DNA of 64,000 bases, taken from assembly GCA_964405455.1 (NCBI GenBank), contig CAYOOA010000002.1:44461-108460 (forward strand), in the 5' to 3' direction. This DNA is from CALESS01 sp964405455. GTDB taxonomy: Bacteria > Chloroflexota > Anaerolineae > Anaerolineales > Anaerolineaceae. Of the stretch, positions 51,706 through 60,636 are shown piece after piece. A program made the translations under genes and the position numbers. Within the stretch, counting starts at the first letter, position 1. Each line of letters starts with the position of its first letter. A model generated the notes under the pieces. That model searched no databases. It was not told the origin of the DNA and worked only from the letters and a program-made list of their open reading frames with translations.

Positions 51706-52470
51706 TTATGATCCGATGACGATTCCGCCATCCGCGCTGATGGTGGCCCCGTGCACAAAGCTGGCTTCATCGCTGGCCAGCCACAGGTAGACATTGGCAA
51801 TTTCCACCGGCTCGCCCAGGCGGCCGAGGGGGGTCCTGGCGCGCATGCCGGCCAACACTTCCTCGGGCATCTTGGCCACCATTTCCGTGGCGATAAAGCC
51901 GGGGCAGATTGCGTTAACCCGCACGCCAAAGCGGCCCAGTTCCCGCGCCCAAACCTTGGTCATGCCAATCACGCCGGCCTTGGTGGCCACGTAATTGGTC
52001 TGGCCGAGGTTGCCGTAGAGGCCAACCACCGAGGATGCGTTCAGAATGACACCCCGACCCTGCTTGATCATAAAGGGTGCCACTGCCTGAGCGCAGTTGA
52101 AGACGCCCTTCAGGTTGACATCCACCACCAGGTCAAAGGCGGTTTCTTCCATCTGCTTGACCAGTTGGCCGTCCTTCACTTTGACAAACATGGCGTCGCG
52201 GGTAATGCCGGCATTGTTGACCAGCACATCCACCGACCCAAACTTGGCTACCACATCTTCCACCCAGGCCTGCACTTCCGCCCGGTCCGTCACATTGACC
52301 TTATAAAACACCGCACCGTGGCCGATTTCTGCAATTGCCGCCTGGCCGACTTCCTCGTTCACATCACAAATGACAACCTTCGCTCCTTCTTCAGCGAAAC
52401 GAATGGCTGTGGCCTTACCGATTCCGGCTGCTCCACCGGTGATGAGACAGACCTTATCCTGCAGACGCAT
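51706..52470 (-). CDS. FabG-like short-chain dehydrogenase
   Basis: A 254-residue classical SDR. LITGGAAGIGKATA is the cofactor site, NNAG the structural motif, and Ser (ASSVVG), Tyr and Lys (YVATK) the catalytic triad. ICPGFIATEM is typical for 3-oxoacyl-ACP/CoA reductases. ATG at 52470 has AAAGGAG seven bases upstream; the frame is open further but without such a site. It is the first gene of the acyl-CoA operon and lies downstream of the BTAD-type binding repeats. Probably oxidises a 3-hydroxyacyl-CoA or similar alcohol in the pathway. Confidence 0.85.
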   Translation of the reverse strand: MRLQDKVCLITGGAAGIGKATAIRFAEEGAKVVICDVNEEVGQAAIAEIGHGAVFYKVNVTDRAEVQAWVEDVVAKFGSVDVLVNNAGITRDAMFVKVKDGQLVKQMEETAFDLVVDVNLKGVFNCAQAVAPFMIKQGRGVILNASSVVGLYGNLGQTNYVATKAGVIGMTKVWARELGRFGVRVNAICPGFIATEMVAKMPEEVLAGMRARTPLGRLGEPVEIANVYLWLASDEASFVHGATISADGGIVIGS

Positions 52471-52605
52471 GGCGAGACTCCTTTGGGCTTGCACGCCCGG
52501 TAAGAATAGTATGGAATTTTGATGACAGGCCGCCCTTGTTGATGGACGGCGGACATGAAGAGGGAAATGAAAACCGGAAGCAGGCAAATAGAACCTGCTA
52601 AGGAT

Positions 52606-52649
52606 AGAATAGCATTCCCGGGTTGCAGCCAGGTTACAAAACGGTTACA
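52606..52649 (-). promoter_or_regulatory. Three 11-bp-spaced heptamers plus -10 box: SARP/BTAD-type regulatory site
   Basis: On the minus strand TGTAACC (52649-52643), TGTAACC (52638-52632) and TGCAACC (52627-52621) recur with an exact 11-bp period. Nine bases after the third lies TATTCT (52611-52606), a -10-like box, and no -35 is visible. SARP regulators with BTAD domains are known to bind direct heptamer repeats at 11-bp steps placed about 8 bp before the -10. The BTAD regulator gene ends 33 bp upstream and the SDR operon begins 136 bp downstream. Confidence 0.68.
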
Positions 52650-52681
52650 GGATTATGAGAATTTTTCACACAGGAAAGGGA

Positions 52682-55600
52682 TCAATGATGCACCAGGCGC
52701 GCCAACAGCATCTGCATATCCCCCGAAGGCTCAATCCCCAGGTTCTCCCGCAGTGCGGTGGCATAACGGTTGTAGATGTTTTGCACCTGCGGCCGGTTGC
52801 CCAGTTCACCATGGATTTCCATCAGCAGACGGTAGGCATTTTCATGGGTCGGATCCCGGCGCAGGATAGTCTGGCTGATTTGGATCGCATCCTCCCGCTT
52901 GCCGTCGGCCGCCAGCAGCACCGCCAGGCGGTCCGCCGCCGCCAGCCAGGTCCGCTCCAACCGCTCTCGTTCAGCCAGCGCCCATTCCTCATTGATGGAA
53001 TCCGACAGGTATTTATCTGCAGCGAGCGCCAGCGCCTTGCGCAGCAGATCCGGTTTTTCAGCGGCTGACAGCCGTTCAAAATCATCCACATCCAGGCGGA
53101 TCTGCGCCTGCGGATTCACCATGTAATAATTTTCCCGGCGCAGGACGAAGAACGACGGGCTGCCCTGCGGCCGGTCCGGGTCGAGGGCCTTGTTCATCGT
53201 ACTCAGGGCGACTTTGAAATCCCGTACGGCTGTATCGCCGGGAGCATCCGGCCACAACAGGTCGCAGATCTGGTCCCGCCCCAGCCATTTGCCGCGGTGG
53301 ATCAGGAGCAATTGGAATAGCTGGCGGGCCTTCTCGCGCTGCCATTCAGCCGGGCGAACCGGATCCGCTCCCCTCCAGGCGGTGAACGGCCCGAACATGC
53401 GCACCCACAGGGTGTACCCGGGATGCGAGTCCAGGTCCTCCAAGCCGACTTCGTGCAGCAGGTTGTGAATATAGCCCGGCTCGATTTCCCGGCGGCGGGC
53501 TTCCAGCAGGATAGGCCAGAAAGCCTGGCCATCCCGCAGCCCGAGCAGCGAGGGCCGGGTGAAGAGGTCCTGATAATTATTCTGACGGGCCACTGGCAGC
53601 AGGGCTGCAACATACTGCATCGCCGCATCCAAATCCCCGGTCCGCCAGGCATTCAGCGACTGCCACATCTGCACGGCCGTCCAGCCAAATGAATCACCCA
53701 CCCGGATGAACTGGCCTGCGGCTTCTTCCAGAATGCTCCGGGCCTCATCCACTTCACCGGCCTGGACCAGGGCGGAGCCCAGGGCGGAGCGCACCAGGTT
53801 GCCCATCCAGATATCCCCGGCCTGGCGGGCGATTTCCAGACCCTGCTCGGCGTACTGGCGGGCAGAGATCAGGTCGCCGCAGTAACCGGTGGTCCGCGTC
53901 AGACCCCACAACGGCTCCACGTGGACGCGCATAACCCCAAAGGGGCGGCTTTTCTCAATGGCTTGTTCGTACATCGGGATGGCAGCGCGGCACATCCCCT
54001 CACCCCAGGGTTGGTCGTTGCCCATTTGCAGGGGATGGCCCAGGCGCATGTAGCCGACCGCTTCCACGAACTCCGAGTTGAGCCGCGCTCCGATGGCGAT
54101 GCCCTCGCGGGCGGCGGCCTCGGCCGTGGCCACATCCCCCTGCAGGGAGGCAATCAACGAAAGCAGCAGCGAGGTCTCACGATGAAAACGCTGCGGACGG
54201 TTGCCCGAGAACAGGCGCTCCTGGGCGGCGCGCACTTCGAGGATCTTGCGGGCTTCAGCCAGCCGCCCGGTACGCAGCAGCGAGCGTGCTTCCAGGTACA
54301 GGTCGCCCGGGTCACTTTCCGCCCGCAGCAGGATGGCTTCATGATGCAGGGTTTCGGCCTGTTCCGGCCGGCCCAGGTTCAGGCGGTTTTCCGCCAGTTG
54401 ATCCAGGATGGCAGCCGTTTCATGGCGGTACTCCTGCGGTTCCAGCAGGCGCAGGGCTTCCTCCAGCAGTGTATCCGCCTTCATCGGGCGGATGGTATCC
54501 AGGTAGACCTGGGCCTGGCCGCGCAAAGCCCTGGCACGGCCCAGGCGGTCGTTTTGCGAGAGAAACAACTCACTGGCCTGCTGGTACTGTTCCAGCGCGC
54601 CTTCAAAGTCATTCTTCAGGCGGAGAATATCCCCTCTGACCAGGTACAATGTTGGATGACTGTGCCAGGTGGAGTCGGGCAGCGGCGCCAGCCAACCCAG
54701 TAGGCTGTCAAAGCGGCCGATCTCCAGCAATCCCGGTCCGAGGCGTTCAATCCACTCCGCCACGCTGGAGTAATCGCCGGCCTGCAGCAGGTGATAAACG
54801 CACTCCTCCGGGTGATGGCCGTCAAAATAAGCGGCCGCGCGCAGGTGCAGGGCCTGGGCGCGGGCAGGATCCCGCTGTAGTTGGGCATGCAAGAAATCAT
54901 GGAATAGGCGTTGATAGCGGTAGGTGCCATCCCCGACCTGCTCGGTGAAGAAACCCGTCTCGTACAGTCCGGCCAACAGGGCAGCACTTCCTCCGCCAGT
55001 CAGTGCATCACAGGCCGGCGCGGACATCTGGCGCAGCACGGCCGTCGTCAGCAGGAAGTTTTGGACGGCCTGCGGCTGGCGGGCCAGCACATCATTGGCC
55101 AGGTAATCAAACAAGTCCTCCAACGTATCCGGCGAATGATCCAGGGCATCCTCCAGGCCGGAAGCCAGCCCGCTTTGCAGGCTTTGCCAGAGCATCTGCA
55201 GGGCGATGGCCCAACCGCCGGTTTCCTCCACCAGGCGCTCGGCTTGCTCGTGCCGGATCGGCACGGCATAATATTCACGGAAGAGAGCTTCAATTTCCTC
55301 CACGGTGAAGGCCAGGTCTGCACTCTGGATGATGTGCATTTGCCCTTTCACCTTCCAGCGCTTCACGGCCGGCGTTGAGGGAATTTGGCGGGTAGCCAGC
55401 ACCAGGCAAAAATTGGGCGGCCGGTAATCCACCAGTCGTTCCACCAGGCCTGCAATTTCCGGCACATCCATCACCAGGTGATAATCATCCAAAACCAGTA
55501 CGGCCGGTCCATCCAGCCAGATGGTCAGCGAATTGATCAGCGGGGTCAGGGCGGCCATGGAAACCCGGCCGCCGCTTTCCTCCAGCGCCCGCAGCGCTGT

Positions 55601-55891
55601 TTCACCCAGGTTGTTTCCGCCCTGGTTGAAGGCCGAAAGCAGGTGTGCCAGGAATAGCAGCGGGTCCCGGTCCGGCTCGGTGATGGTGTACCAGTAAAAA
55701 TTTTTGACCTTGCCGGCCAGCTCCGCCAGCAGGGTGGATTTTCCGTAACCCGTCCCGGCCTGGACCAGCACAACCGGGTAGTTGAAAACCGCCTGCAGAC
55801 GTTCCAGCAGGCGCGGACGGGGCAGCAGCCCCTTGCGCCCGGCCTGGGGCGGGATCAACTGGCTGCGGATGACCAGGTCGCGGATGGACAC
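52682..55891 (-). CDS. AfsR/MalT-like STAND regulator with C-terminal BTAD domain
   Basis: A 1069-residue regulator. Walker A GTGYGKST lies at residues about 46-53 and Walker B VLVLDDYHL near 135, as in MalT-type ATPases. TPR-like helices fill about 350-800. An OmpR/SARP-type DNA-binding domain follows at about 857-915 (LLIHRGKWLGRDQICDLLWPD), and a BTAD domain occupies about 930-1069 (LRLDVDDFERL-type text, ENAYRLLMEIHGELGNR). The start is GTG at 55891. STAND regulators of this type sense a ligand and activate transcription. The gene is directly upstream of the acyl-CoA operon, whose promoter carries matching 11-bp repeats, so it is the probable activator. Confidence 0.83.
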   Translation of the reverse strand: MSIRDLVIRSQLIPPQAGRKGLLPRPRLLERLQAVFNYPVVLVQAGTGYGKSTLLAELAGKVKNFYWYTITEPDRDPLLFLAHLLSAFNQGGNNLGETALRALEESGGRVSMAALTPLINSLTIWLDGPAVLVLDDYHLVMDVPEIAGLVERLVDYRPPNFCLVLATRQIPSTPAVKRWKVKGQMHIIQSADLAFTVEEIEALFREYYAVPIRHEQAERLVEETGGWAIALQMLWQSLQSGLASGLEDALDHSPDTLEDLFDYLANDVLARQPQAVQNFLLTTAVLRQMSAPACDALTGGGSAALLAGLYETGFFTEQVGDGTYRYQRLFHDFLHAQLQRDPARAQALHLRAAAYFDGHHPEECVYHLLQAGDYSSVAEWIERLGPGLLEIGRFDSLLGWLAPLPDSTWHSHPTLYLVRGDILRLKNDFEGALEQYQQASELFLSQNDRLGRARALRGQAQVYLDTIRPMKADTLLEEALRLLEPQEYRHETAAILDQLAENRLNLGRPEQAETLHHEAILLRAESDPGDLYLEARSLLRTGRLAEARKILEVRAAQERLFSGNRPQRFHRETSLLLSLIASLQGDVATAEAAAREGIAIGARLNSEFVEAVGYMRLGHPLQMGNDQPWGEGMCRAAIPMYEQAIEKSRPFGVMRVHVEPLWGLTRTTGYCGDLISARQYAEQGLEIARQAGDIWMGNLVRSALGSALVQAGEVDEARSILEEAAGQFIRVGDSFGWTAVQMWQSLNAWRTGDLDAAMQYVAALLPVARQNNYQDLFTRPSLLGLRDGQAFWPILLEARRREIEPGYIHNLLHEVGLEDLDSHPGYTLWVRMFGPFTAWRGADPVRPAEWQREKARQLFQLLLIHRGKWLGRDQICDLLWPDAPGDTAVRDFKVALSTMNKALDPDRPQGSPSFFVLRRENYYMVNPQAQIRLDVDDFERLSAAEKPDLLRKALALAADKYLSDSINEEWALAERERLERTWLAAADRLAVLLAADGKREDAIQISQTILRRDPTHENAYRLLMEIHGELGNRPQVQNIYNRYATALRENLGIEPSGDMQMLLARLVHH

Positions 55892-55906
55892 GTTACCGAA
55901 TCCCCA

Positions 55907-56419
55907 TTAGCGCTTGATGACCAGGTTTGCCCGCGAGAGGCGGGCCACACCGCCGTTGGATGTTTTCACGCAACCTTGCAGGCTGAGGTATTGCAAGTTG
56001 GCCAACTTGCGCAGATGGCGCAGGCCGTCATCGGTGATGCGGTTGCAGAAGCTGAGATCCAACCAGATCAGGCGGGAAAATCCCTCCAACCAGGGCATGC
56101 CCTGGTTGCTGATATCGCAGGACGAGAGGTTCAGGTACTGCAGGTGATTCAGAACCGTGATTTTCTTGATGCCGTCATCCGTCACGCCGCGGTTTTCCGC
56201 CAGGTTGAGGAAAACCACCTGCTTCAACCCCTCCAGCTCGCGTACCAGGTCTCCCAGTTCAGCATCATCTTTCAAGCGGGCGCGCACCTGGATTTCTTCA
56301 CCCTCGGGGAAATGGATGATCCCCGGACCGCGGTCCAGTTCAAACCAGGTATCATCCCGCCCACCCTTCGGACGGTGATACACCCGGACATCCATCTCCG
56401 TGGATAGTTTTTCGCTCAT
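55907..56419 (-). CDS. Leucine-rich-repeat protein
   Basis: A 170-residue protein. Residues about 65-165 contain four repeats of the cysteine-containing, F-box-type LRR form: VVFLNLAENRGVTDDGIKKI, LQYLNLSSCDISNQGMPWL, LIWLDLSFCNRITDDGLRHL, LQYLSLQGCVKTSNGG. The N-terminal 60 residues are charged and without recognised domain. Its ATG overlaps the CPBP protease gene stop by 4 bp. Likely a cytoplasmic protein-interaction module, perhaps linking the protease and the regulator encoded on either side; partner unknown. Confidence 0.75.
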   Translation of the reverse strand: MSEKLSTEMDVRVYHRPKGGRDDTWFELDRGPGIIHFPEGEEIQVRARLKDDAELGDLVRELEGLKQVVFLNLAENRGVTDDGIKKITVLNHLQYLNLSSCDISNQGMPWLEGFSRLIWLDLSFCNRITDDGLRHLRKLANLQYLSLQGCVKTSNGGVARLSRANLVIKR

Positions 56420-57345
56420 TCACCCTCCGGTGTGGGCTGCAGGGCTTTCCGGCTGAGCAGGATCCAGATGGTGACCGCCAGGAAGCCCAACCCGCCGATC
56501 AGGCCGGTGGGAGCCGGACCCAGCAGGGGGTTGATATCCGCCGCCAGGAACAGGTAGCTGATGGCTGCAATTCCATTTACTGCGCCGTGTCCAACGACCG
56601 CCGGCCAAACCGAACCGGCCCGCAGGGTCGTCCAGCTTAACAGGGCGGCCAGGCAGATGCAAACCACGACCATCATCAACATGCCCAGCCAGGGTGCACC
56701 GGGATAATCCAGACCGTAGTTATGCCCCATGGCAATCACCGGCCAGTGCCAGACGCCCCAGATGACGCCGGAGATCAGAACGGCCTTGCGCCCGCCCAGC
56801 GGCATCAGCTTGGGCAGCAGGTAACCCCGCCAGCCGAACTCCTCGCCAAAAGTGAAGAGACCGTTCAGGAGCGGAGAAAGCAGCATCGCCTGGACGAACT
56901 GGATCAGCGCCAGCACCATCATCGGGTATGGCATGGGAGTGTTGCCGTAGGCGGCCGCCACCTGGGCGGCATAATTCTTCATTTGCGGATCGAAATATTT
57001 CGGGAAAATCAGGAAGAAGATCACTCCGCCGATCACGGTCAGAATGCCCGGCAGGAACCAGGCCGCCAGCCAGTACTTCCATCCGGATTTGAACTTCGGA
57101 CGCAGGGAGAGGTGACCCCAGCCCTCTTTTGTAATCAAACGGGTGAAAACATTGGCCAGGGCCGGGGCAAACATGTAGCCAAACGCCAACACAAAGAATG
57201 CCAGCGTGTAATTGGTGAAGGGAATGATGACCGGTGAATTGGCCAGGCCGCCGTTCAGGGCCAGCACCAGCGCCCAGGCCCAGGCAATGCCAAAGGCGAA
57301 AGCCAGGTAAATCAAGATACGTTTGAGATCAATTTTGTTTTCCAT
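56416..57345 (-). CDS. CPBP-family intramembrane metalloprotease (CAAX/Abi type)
   Basis: A 309-residue polytopic protein with about eight spans. The three motifs are present: FGEEFGWRGYLLPKL (EExxxR), GVIWGVWHWP (xxxxH) and VVGHGAVNG (HxxxN). These supply the glutamates and histidines of the intramembrane active site. Family members process prenylated or bacteriocin-related peptides, or are of unknown role. First gene of the CPBP-LRR-regulator run; the ATG at 57345 lies 68 bp from the divergent GH1 gene. Substrate unknown. Confidence 0.87.
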   Translation of the reverse strand: MENKIDLKRILIYLAFAFGIAWAWALVLALNGGLANSPVIIPFTNYTLAFFVLAFGYMFAPALANVFTRLITKEGWGHLSLRPKFKSGWKYWLAAWFLPGILTVIGGVIFFLIFPKYFDPQMKNYAAQVAAAYGNTPMPYPMMVLALIQFVQAMLLSPLLNGLFTFGEEFGWRGYLLPKLMPLGGRKAVLISGVIWGVWHWPVIAMGHNYGLDYPGAPWLGMLMMVVVCICLAALLSWTTLRAGSVWPAVVGHGAVNGIAAISYLFLAADINPLLGPAPTGLIGGLGFLAVTIWILLSRKALQPTPEGE

Positions 57346-57365
57346 GGGGTTTATCCTCGTGGTTG

Positions 57366-57373
57366 ATTATAAT
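57366..57373. promoter_or_regulatory. Overlapping divergent -10 boxes
   Basis: The octamer ATTATAAT contains TATAAT on the plus strand (57368-57373) and on the minus strand (57371-57366). It lies in the 68-bp space between the CPBP and GH1 genes, so it may serve both. Clear -35 boxes are absent at 17 bp, so activators may be involved. Confidence 0.35.
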
Positions 57374-57413
57374 AGCATTGTAGATTTCACACCTTCGCTT
57401 TAAGGATGCATCC

Positions 57414-58739
57414 ATGCCAAGAGCCGATTTTCTCTTCCCGCCGGGATTCCTGTGGGGCTGCGCCACCGCCTCCCACCAGGTGGAGGGCCGCAACACCAAC
57501 AACGACTGGTATGCCTGGGAACAACTGCCCGGCAAGATCAAGGACGGCAGCAACTCACTCCAGGCGGATGAATGGTGGAGCGGGCGCTGGAAGGAGGATT
57601 TTGACCGCGCTGCCGAGGCCGGTCAAAATGCCCATCGGCTCTCGATCGAATGGAGCCGCATCCAGCCCACCCCGGACCGCTGGGACGAGGATGCCCTGGA
57701 CCAGTACCGCCAGATCATCCGCGGCCTGGTCCAGCGCGGTCTGACCCCGCTGGTCACCCTGCACCATTTCACCAATCCCCTCTGGATGGCCGAGAAGGGC
57801 GGCTGGGAAAACGATGACGCCCCGCAGTGGTTTGTCGCCTACGTGCGCCGGGTGGTGGAAGCGCTCAAGGAATATGTCACCCTGTGGTGCACCATCAATG
57901 AGCCGAATATCTACGTCGCCTTCGGCTACATGGATGGAGCCTGGCCGCCAGGCAAAAATGACAATGCTGCCGCATTCAAGGTGATGGCCAACCTGTTGCG
58001 CGGGCATGCCCTGGCCTATAAGATCATTCATGAGATCCAACCCGCCGCCCGGGTGGGCGTGGCGCACCATTACCGCCCCTTCAAACCGGCCCGGCCGGGT
58101 TTTCCACCAGACCGCTGGATGACCAACCTGATGGAGCATCACTTCAACCGCTCCTTCGCCGATGCCATCCAGACCGGAAAACTCACCTTTGCCCTGCAAA
58201 GCGCTCGCATCCCCGAAGCCTTGAATACTCAGGATTTCATCGGTCTGAATTATTACTCCTACGAGGAAATCCGTTTCGTTATTGACCCCAAGGCCCTGTT
58301 CATGCGGCGCGATTTCCCACAAAACGTGGAGAAGAGCGGCGACGGCATGAATGCCAACCAGCCGGATGGCATCTTCAATTCTCTCAAGTGGGCCAGGCGT
58401 TACGGCTTGCCCATCTTGATCACCGAAAACGGCATCGACGACACCCGCGACTCCATGCGGCCGCGCTACCTGGTCAGTCACCTGCACCAGGTCTGGCGGG
58501 CGGTCAATTTCAACTGGCAGATCAAGGGCTTCTTCCATTGGAGCCTGGTGGACAACTTCGAATGGGCCATGGGTTATACCACCCGCTTCGGCCTGTGGGG
58601 TCTGGACCTGGAAACCCGCGCCCGCATCCGCCGGCGCAGCGCAGACCTATACGAACGCATCTGCAAGGAGAACCGCATCTCCTACGACCTGGTCAGCGAA
58701 TTCACCCCGGAATTGCTGCCGGTGATTTACCCCGGATAA
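57414..58739 (+). CDS. GH1 beta-glucosidase/beta-glycosidase
   Basis: A 441-residue family 1 glycoside hydrolase without signal peptide, so cytoplasmic. FPPGFLWGCATASHQVEG is the N-terminal signature, Glu163 in CTINEPN is the acid/base and Glu338 in ITENG the nucleophile. It has the expected family length. It would hydrolyse short beta-linked oligosaccharides or aryl-glucosides after uptake. ATG at 57414 is preceded by AAGGA. It ends 3 bp before the tgt-like gene, so it is transcribed with RNA-modification genes despite an unrelated role. Confidence 0.9.
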   Translation: MPRADFLFPPGFLWGCATASHQVEGRNTNNDWYAWEQLPGKIKDGSNSLQADEWWSGRWKEDFDRAAEAGQNAHRLSIEWSRIQPTPDRWDEDALDQYRQIIRGLVQRGLTPLVTLHHFTNPLWMAEKGGWENDDAPQWFVAYVRRVVEALKEYVTLWCTINEPNIYVAFGYMDGAWPPGKNDNAAAFKVMANLLRGHALAYKIIHEIQPAARVGVAHHYRPFKPARPGFPPDRWMTNLMEHHFNRSFADAIQTGKLTFALQSARIPEALNTQDFIGLNYYSYEEIRFVIDPKALFMRRDFPQNVEKSGDGMNANQPDGIFNSLKWARRYGLPILITENGIDDTRDSMRPRYLVSHLHQVWRAVNFNWQIKGFFHWSLVDNFEWAMGYTTRFGLWGLDLETRARIRRRSADLYERICKENRISYDLVSEFTPELLPVIYPG

Positions 58740-58742
58740 GCC

Positions 58743-59834
58743 ATGGCCTCCCCCCGCACCCACCTGGATACCCTGCACGGCCGCCTGGATTTCCCGGTCT
58801 ATCTGCCGGATGCCACCTACGGCGTTGTACGCGCCGTGGACGCGGCTGACCTGCGTGCCTGCCAGGTGCGGGCGCTGGTGATGAACACCTTCCACCTGAT
58901 GCAGAAACCCGGCTCCAGCACCATTGGATCCCTGGGTGGGCTGCACAAAATGTCCGGCTGGGAGGGTCCCATCGTGACCGATTCAGGCGGCTTCCAGGCC
59001 TACTCGCTCATCCGCCAGAACCCCAAGTTCGGCAGCCTGACTGAAAAAGGTCTGAATTTTCAACCCGAGGGCGCTGAGCGCAAGTTCCTGCTCACCCCGG
59101 AGAAAAGCATCCAACTCCAGTTCAGCTACGGCTCCGATATCCTCGTCTGCCTGGATGACTGCACCCATGTGGATGCCTCGCTGCAGGAGCAGCGCCTGTC
59201 CGTCCGGCGCACGGTGGACTGGGCCAAACGCTGCAAGACCGAATTTGAACGCCTGGTGCAGCAGAAGAAATTGGATGATTCCGCCCGACCCCGCCTGTTC
59301 GGCGTGGTGCAGGGCGGCGGCTACCCGGACCTGCGCAAGGAGTGCGCCGACCGTCTGCTGGAGATCGGCTTTGACGGTTACGGCTTCGGCGGCTGGCCGC
59401 TGGATGCCGACAACAACCTGCTGACCGATATCCTCGGCCTGACCCGCGAACTGATCCCACCCCAGTTCCCGATGCACGCCCTGGGCGTCGGCCATCCGCA
59501 AAACGTGGCCGCATGCTTCCGCCTGGGGTACGATATGTACGACAGCGCCATGCCCACCCGGGATGCCCGCCACGGGCGGCTGTATGCCCTGCCCCGCGCA
59601 GATGCCCCGCTGAGCGGGAACTGGCTTAAGTTTATTTACATCAACGATGAAAAGCACGTCAAGGCCGATTTGCCCATCTCCCCCGGCTGCGACTGCCCGG
59701 TCTGCGCGCATTACTCCATCGGTTACCTGCACCACCTGTTCAAGCTGAACGAAACCCTTTTCCAGCGCTTCGCCACGCTGCATAACGTCCGCTTCATGAC
59801 TCGCCTGACGGAGCGTCTAAAGGCGGAAGGTTGA
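58743..59834 (+). CDS. tgt: tRNA-guanine transglycosylase (divergent)
   Basis: A 363-residue protein. VTDSGGFQ carries the general-acid Asp, LFGVVQGGG the substrate loop, YDSAMPTRDARHG the nucleophilic Asp region (normally DCVMPTRNARNG) and CDCPVC-AHYSIGYLHHL the Zn site. The family exchanges guanine 34 of GUN tRNAs for preQ1 or queuine. Differences from the standard motifs and a reduced N terminus make it a divergent member, so preQ1 use is an inference. Adjacent to methyltransferases for the 16S decoding site, it hints at a shared function in decoding. Confidence 0.85.
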   Translation: MASPRTHLDTLHGRLDFPVYLPDATYGVVRAVDAADLRACQVRALVMNTFHLMQKPGSSTIGSLGGLHKMSGWEGPIVTDSGGFQAYSLIRQNPKFGSLTEKGLNFQPEGAERKFLLTPEKSIQLQFSYGSDILVCLDDCTHVDASLQEQRLSVRRTVDWAKRCKTEFERLVQQKKLDDSARPRLFGVVQGGGYPDLRKECADRLLEIGFDGYGFGGWPLDADNNLLTDILGLTRELIPPQFPMHALGVGHPQNVAACFRLGYDMYDSAMPTRDARHGRLYALPRADAPLSGNWLKFIYINDEKHVKADLPISPGCDCPVCAHYSIGYLHHLFKLNETLFQRFATLHNVRFMTRLTERLKAEG

Positions 59835-59838
59835 TCCC

Positions 59839-60636
59839 ATGCTGCTGGAGGAATTGATCACCGCCGTGACCGCCAACCCGGCTTATGCCGGGATTGCCCC
59901 ATCCCTGGTACGTCGGGTAAGCGCCGCGGAGCTCGCCAAGGGACGTTCCAGCCGGGAAACGGTTAAGGCCGTCCGCTCCAAACTGCACCAGGTGGCCGGC
60001 GCCTACCAGGAAAAGGGCATGGATTTTCAGCGCTGGCGCAAAGAACTAGGCAATTTGCCTGTGGAAAAGCCTGAGACGGCTATGCGCATGTTTTGCCAGA
60101 GTGTTATGAAAACCCATGCCTCCACCCGCGAACGCCTGCCCATCCTGGCGGATTTCTACACCCGCATCTTCGCCGCCCTGCCGCCCATCCATTCCGTCCT
60201 CGACCTGGCCTGCGGACTCAACCCGCTGGCCATTCCCTGGATGCCGCTGGCACCGGGCGCGGCTTATTTCGCCGGGGATGTCTACTCCGCCCTGGTGGAT
60301 TTTCTGGATGAGTATTTAGATCAGATTTCCATGCCCGGCGACGCCTTCCTGTGCGACCTGACCGAGGACATCCCGCAACAGCAAGTTGACCTGGCTCTCG
60401 TCCTGAAAACCCTGCCCGTGCTGGAGCAGTTGGACAGGGATCTACCTGCCCGCCTGCTGGATACTTTGAACGCCAAAAACATCCTGGTCAGCTACCCGGC
60501 CCACTCTCTCGGCGGGCGATCAAAGGGCATGGTGGCCAACTATGCCGCCCGTTTTGAGAGCCTGGTGCAGGGTAAAAGCTGGCAGGTCCAGCGTTTCGAC
60601 TTTCCCGGCGAACTGGCCTTTTTGATCCGCAAATGA
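59839..60636 (+). CDS. Arm/Rmt-like 16S rRNA (guanine-1405-N7)-methyltransferase, copy 1
   Basis: A 265-residue protein. KTHASTRERLPILADFYTRI (residues about 91-110) and SVLDLACGLNPLAIPWM (about 119-135) are hallmarks of the FmrO/Arm/Rmt family, the S-adenosylmethionine site being DLACGLNPL. LKTLPVLEQ and the SLGGRSKGM segment near the end complete the pattern. Characterised members methylate N7 of G1405 in helix 44 of 16S rRNA and give resistance to 4,6-disubstituted aminoglycosides. Here the gene is chromosomal, within a modification operon and not next to other resistance genes, so a housekeeping role is possible. It overlaps the next, paralogous gene by 4 bp. Confidence 0.82.
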   Translation: MLLEELITAVTANPAYAGIAPSLVRRVSAAELAKGRSSRETVKAVRSKLHQVAGAYQEKGMDFQRWRKELGNLPVEKPETAMRMFCQSVMKTHASTRERLPILADFYTRIFAALPPIHSVLDLACGLNPLAIPWMPLAPGAAYFAGDVYSALVDFLDEYLDQISMPGDAFLCDLTEDIPQQQVDLALVLKTLPVLEQLDRDLPARLLDTLNAKNILVSYPAHSLGGRSKGMVANYAARFESLVQGKSWQVQRFDFPGELAFLIRK

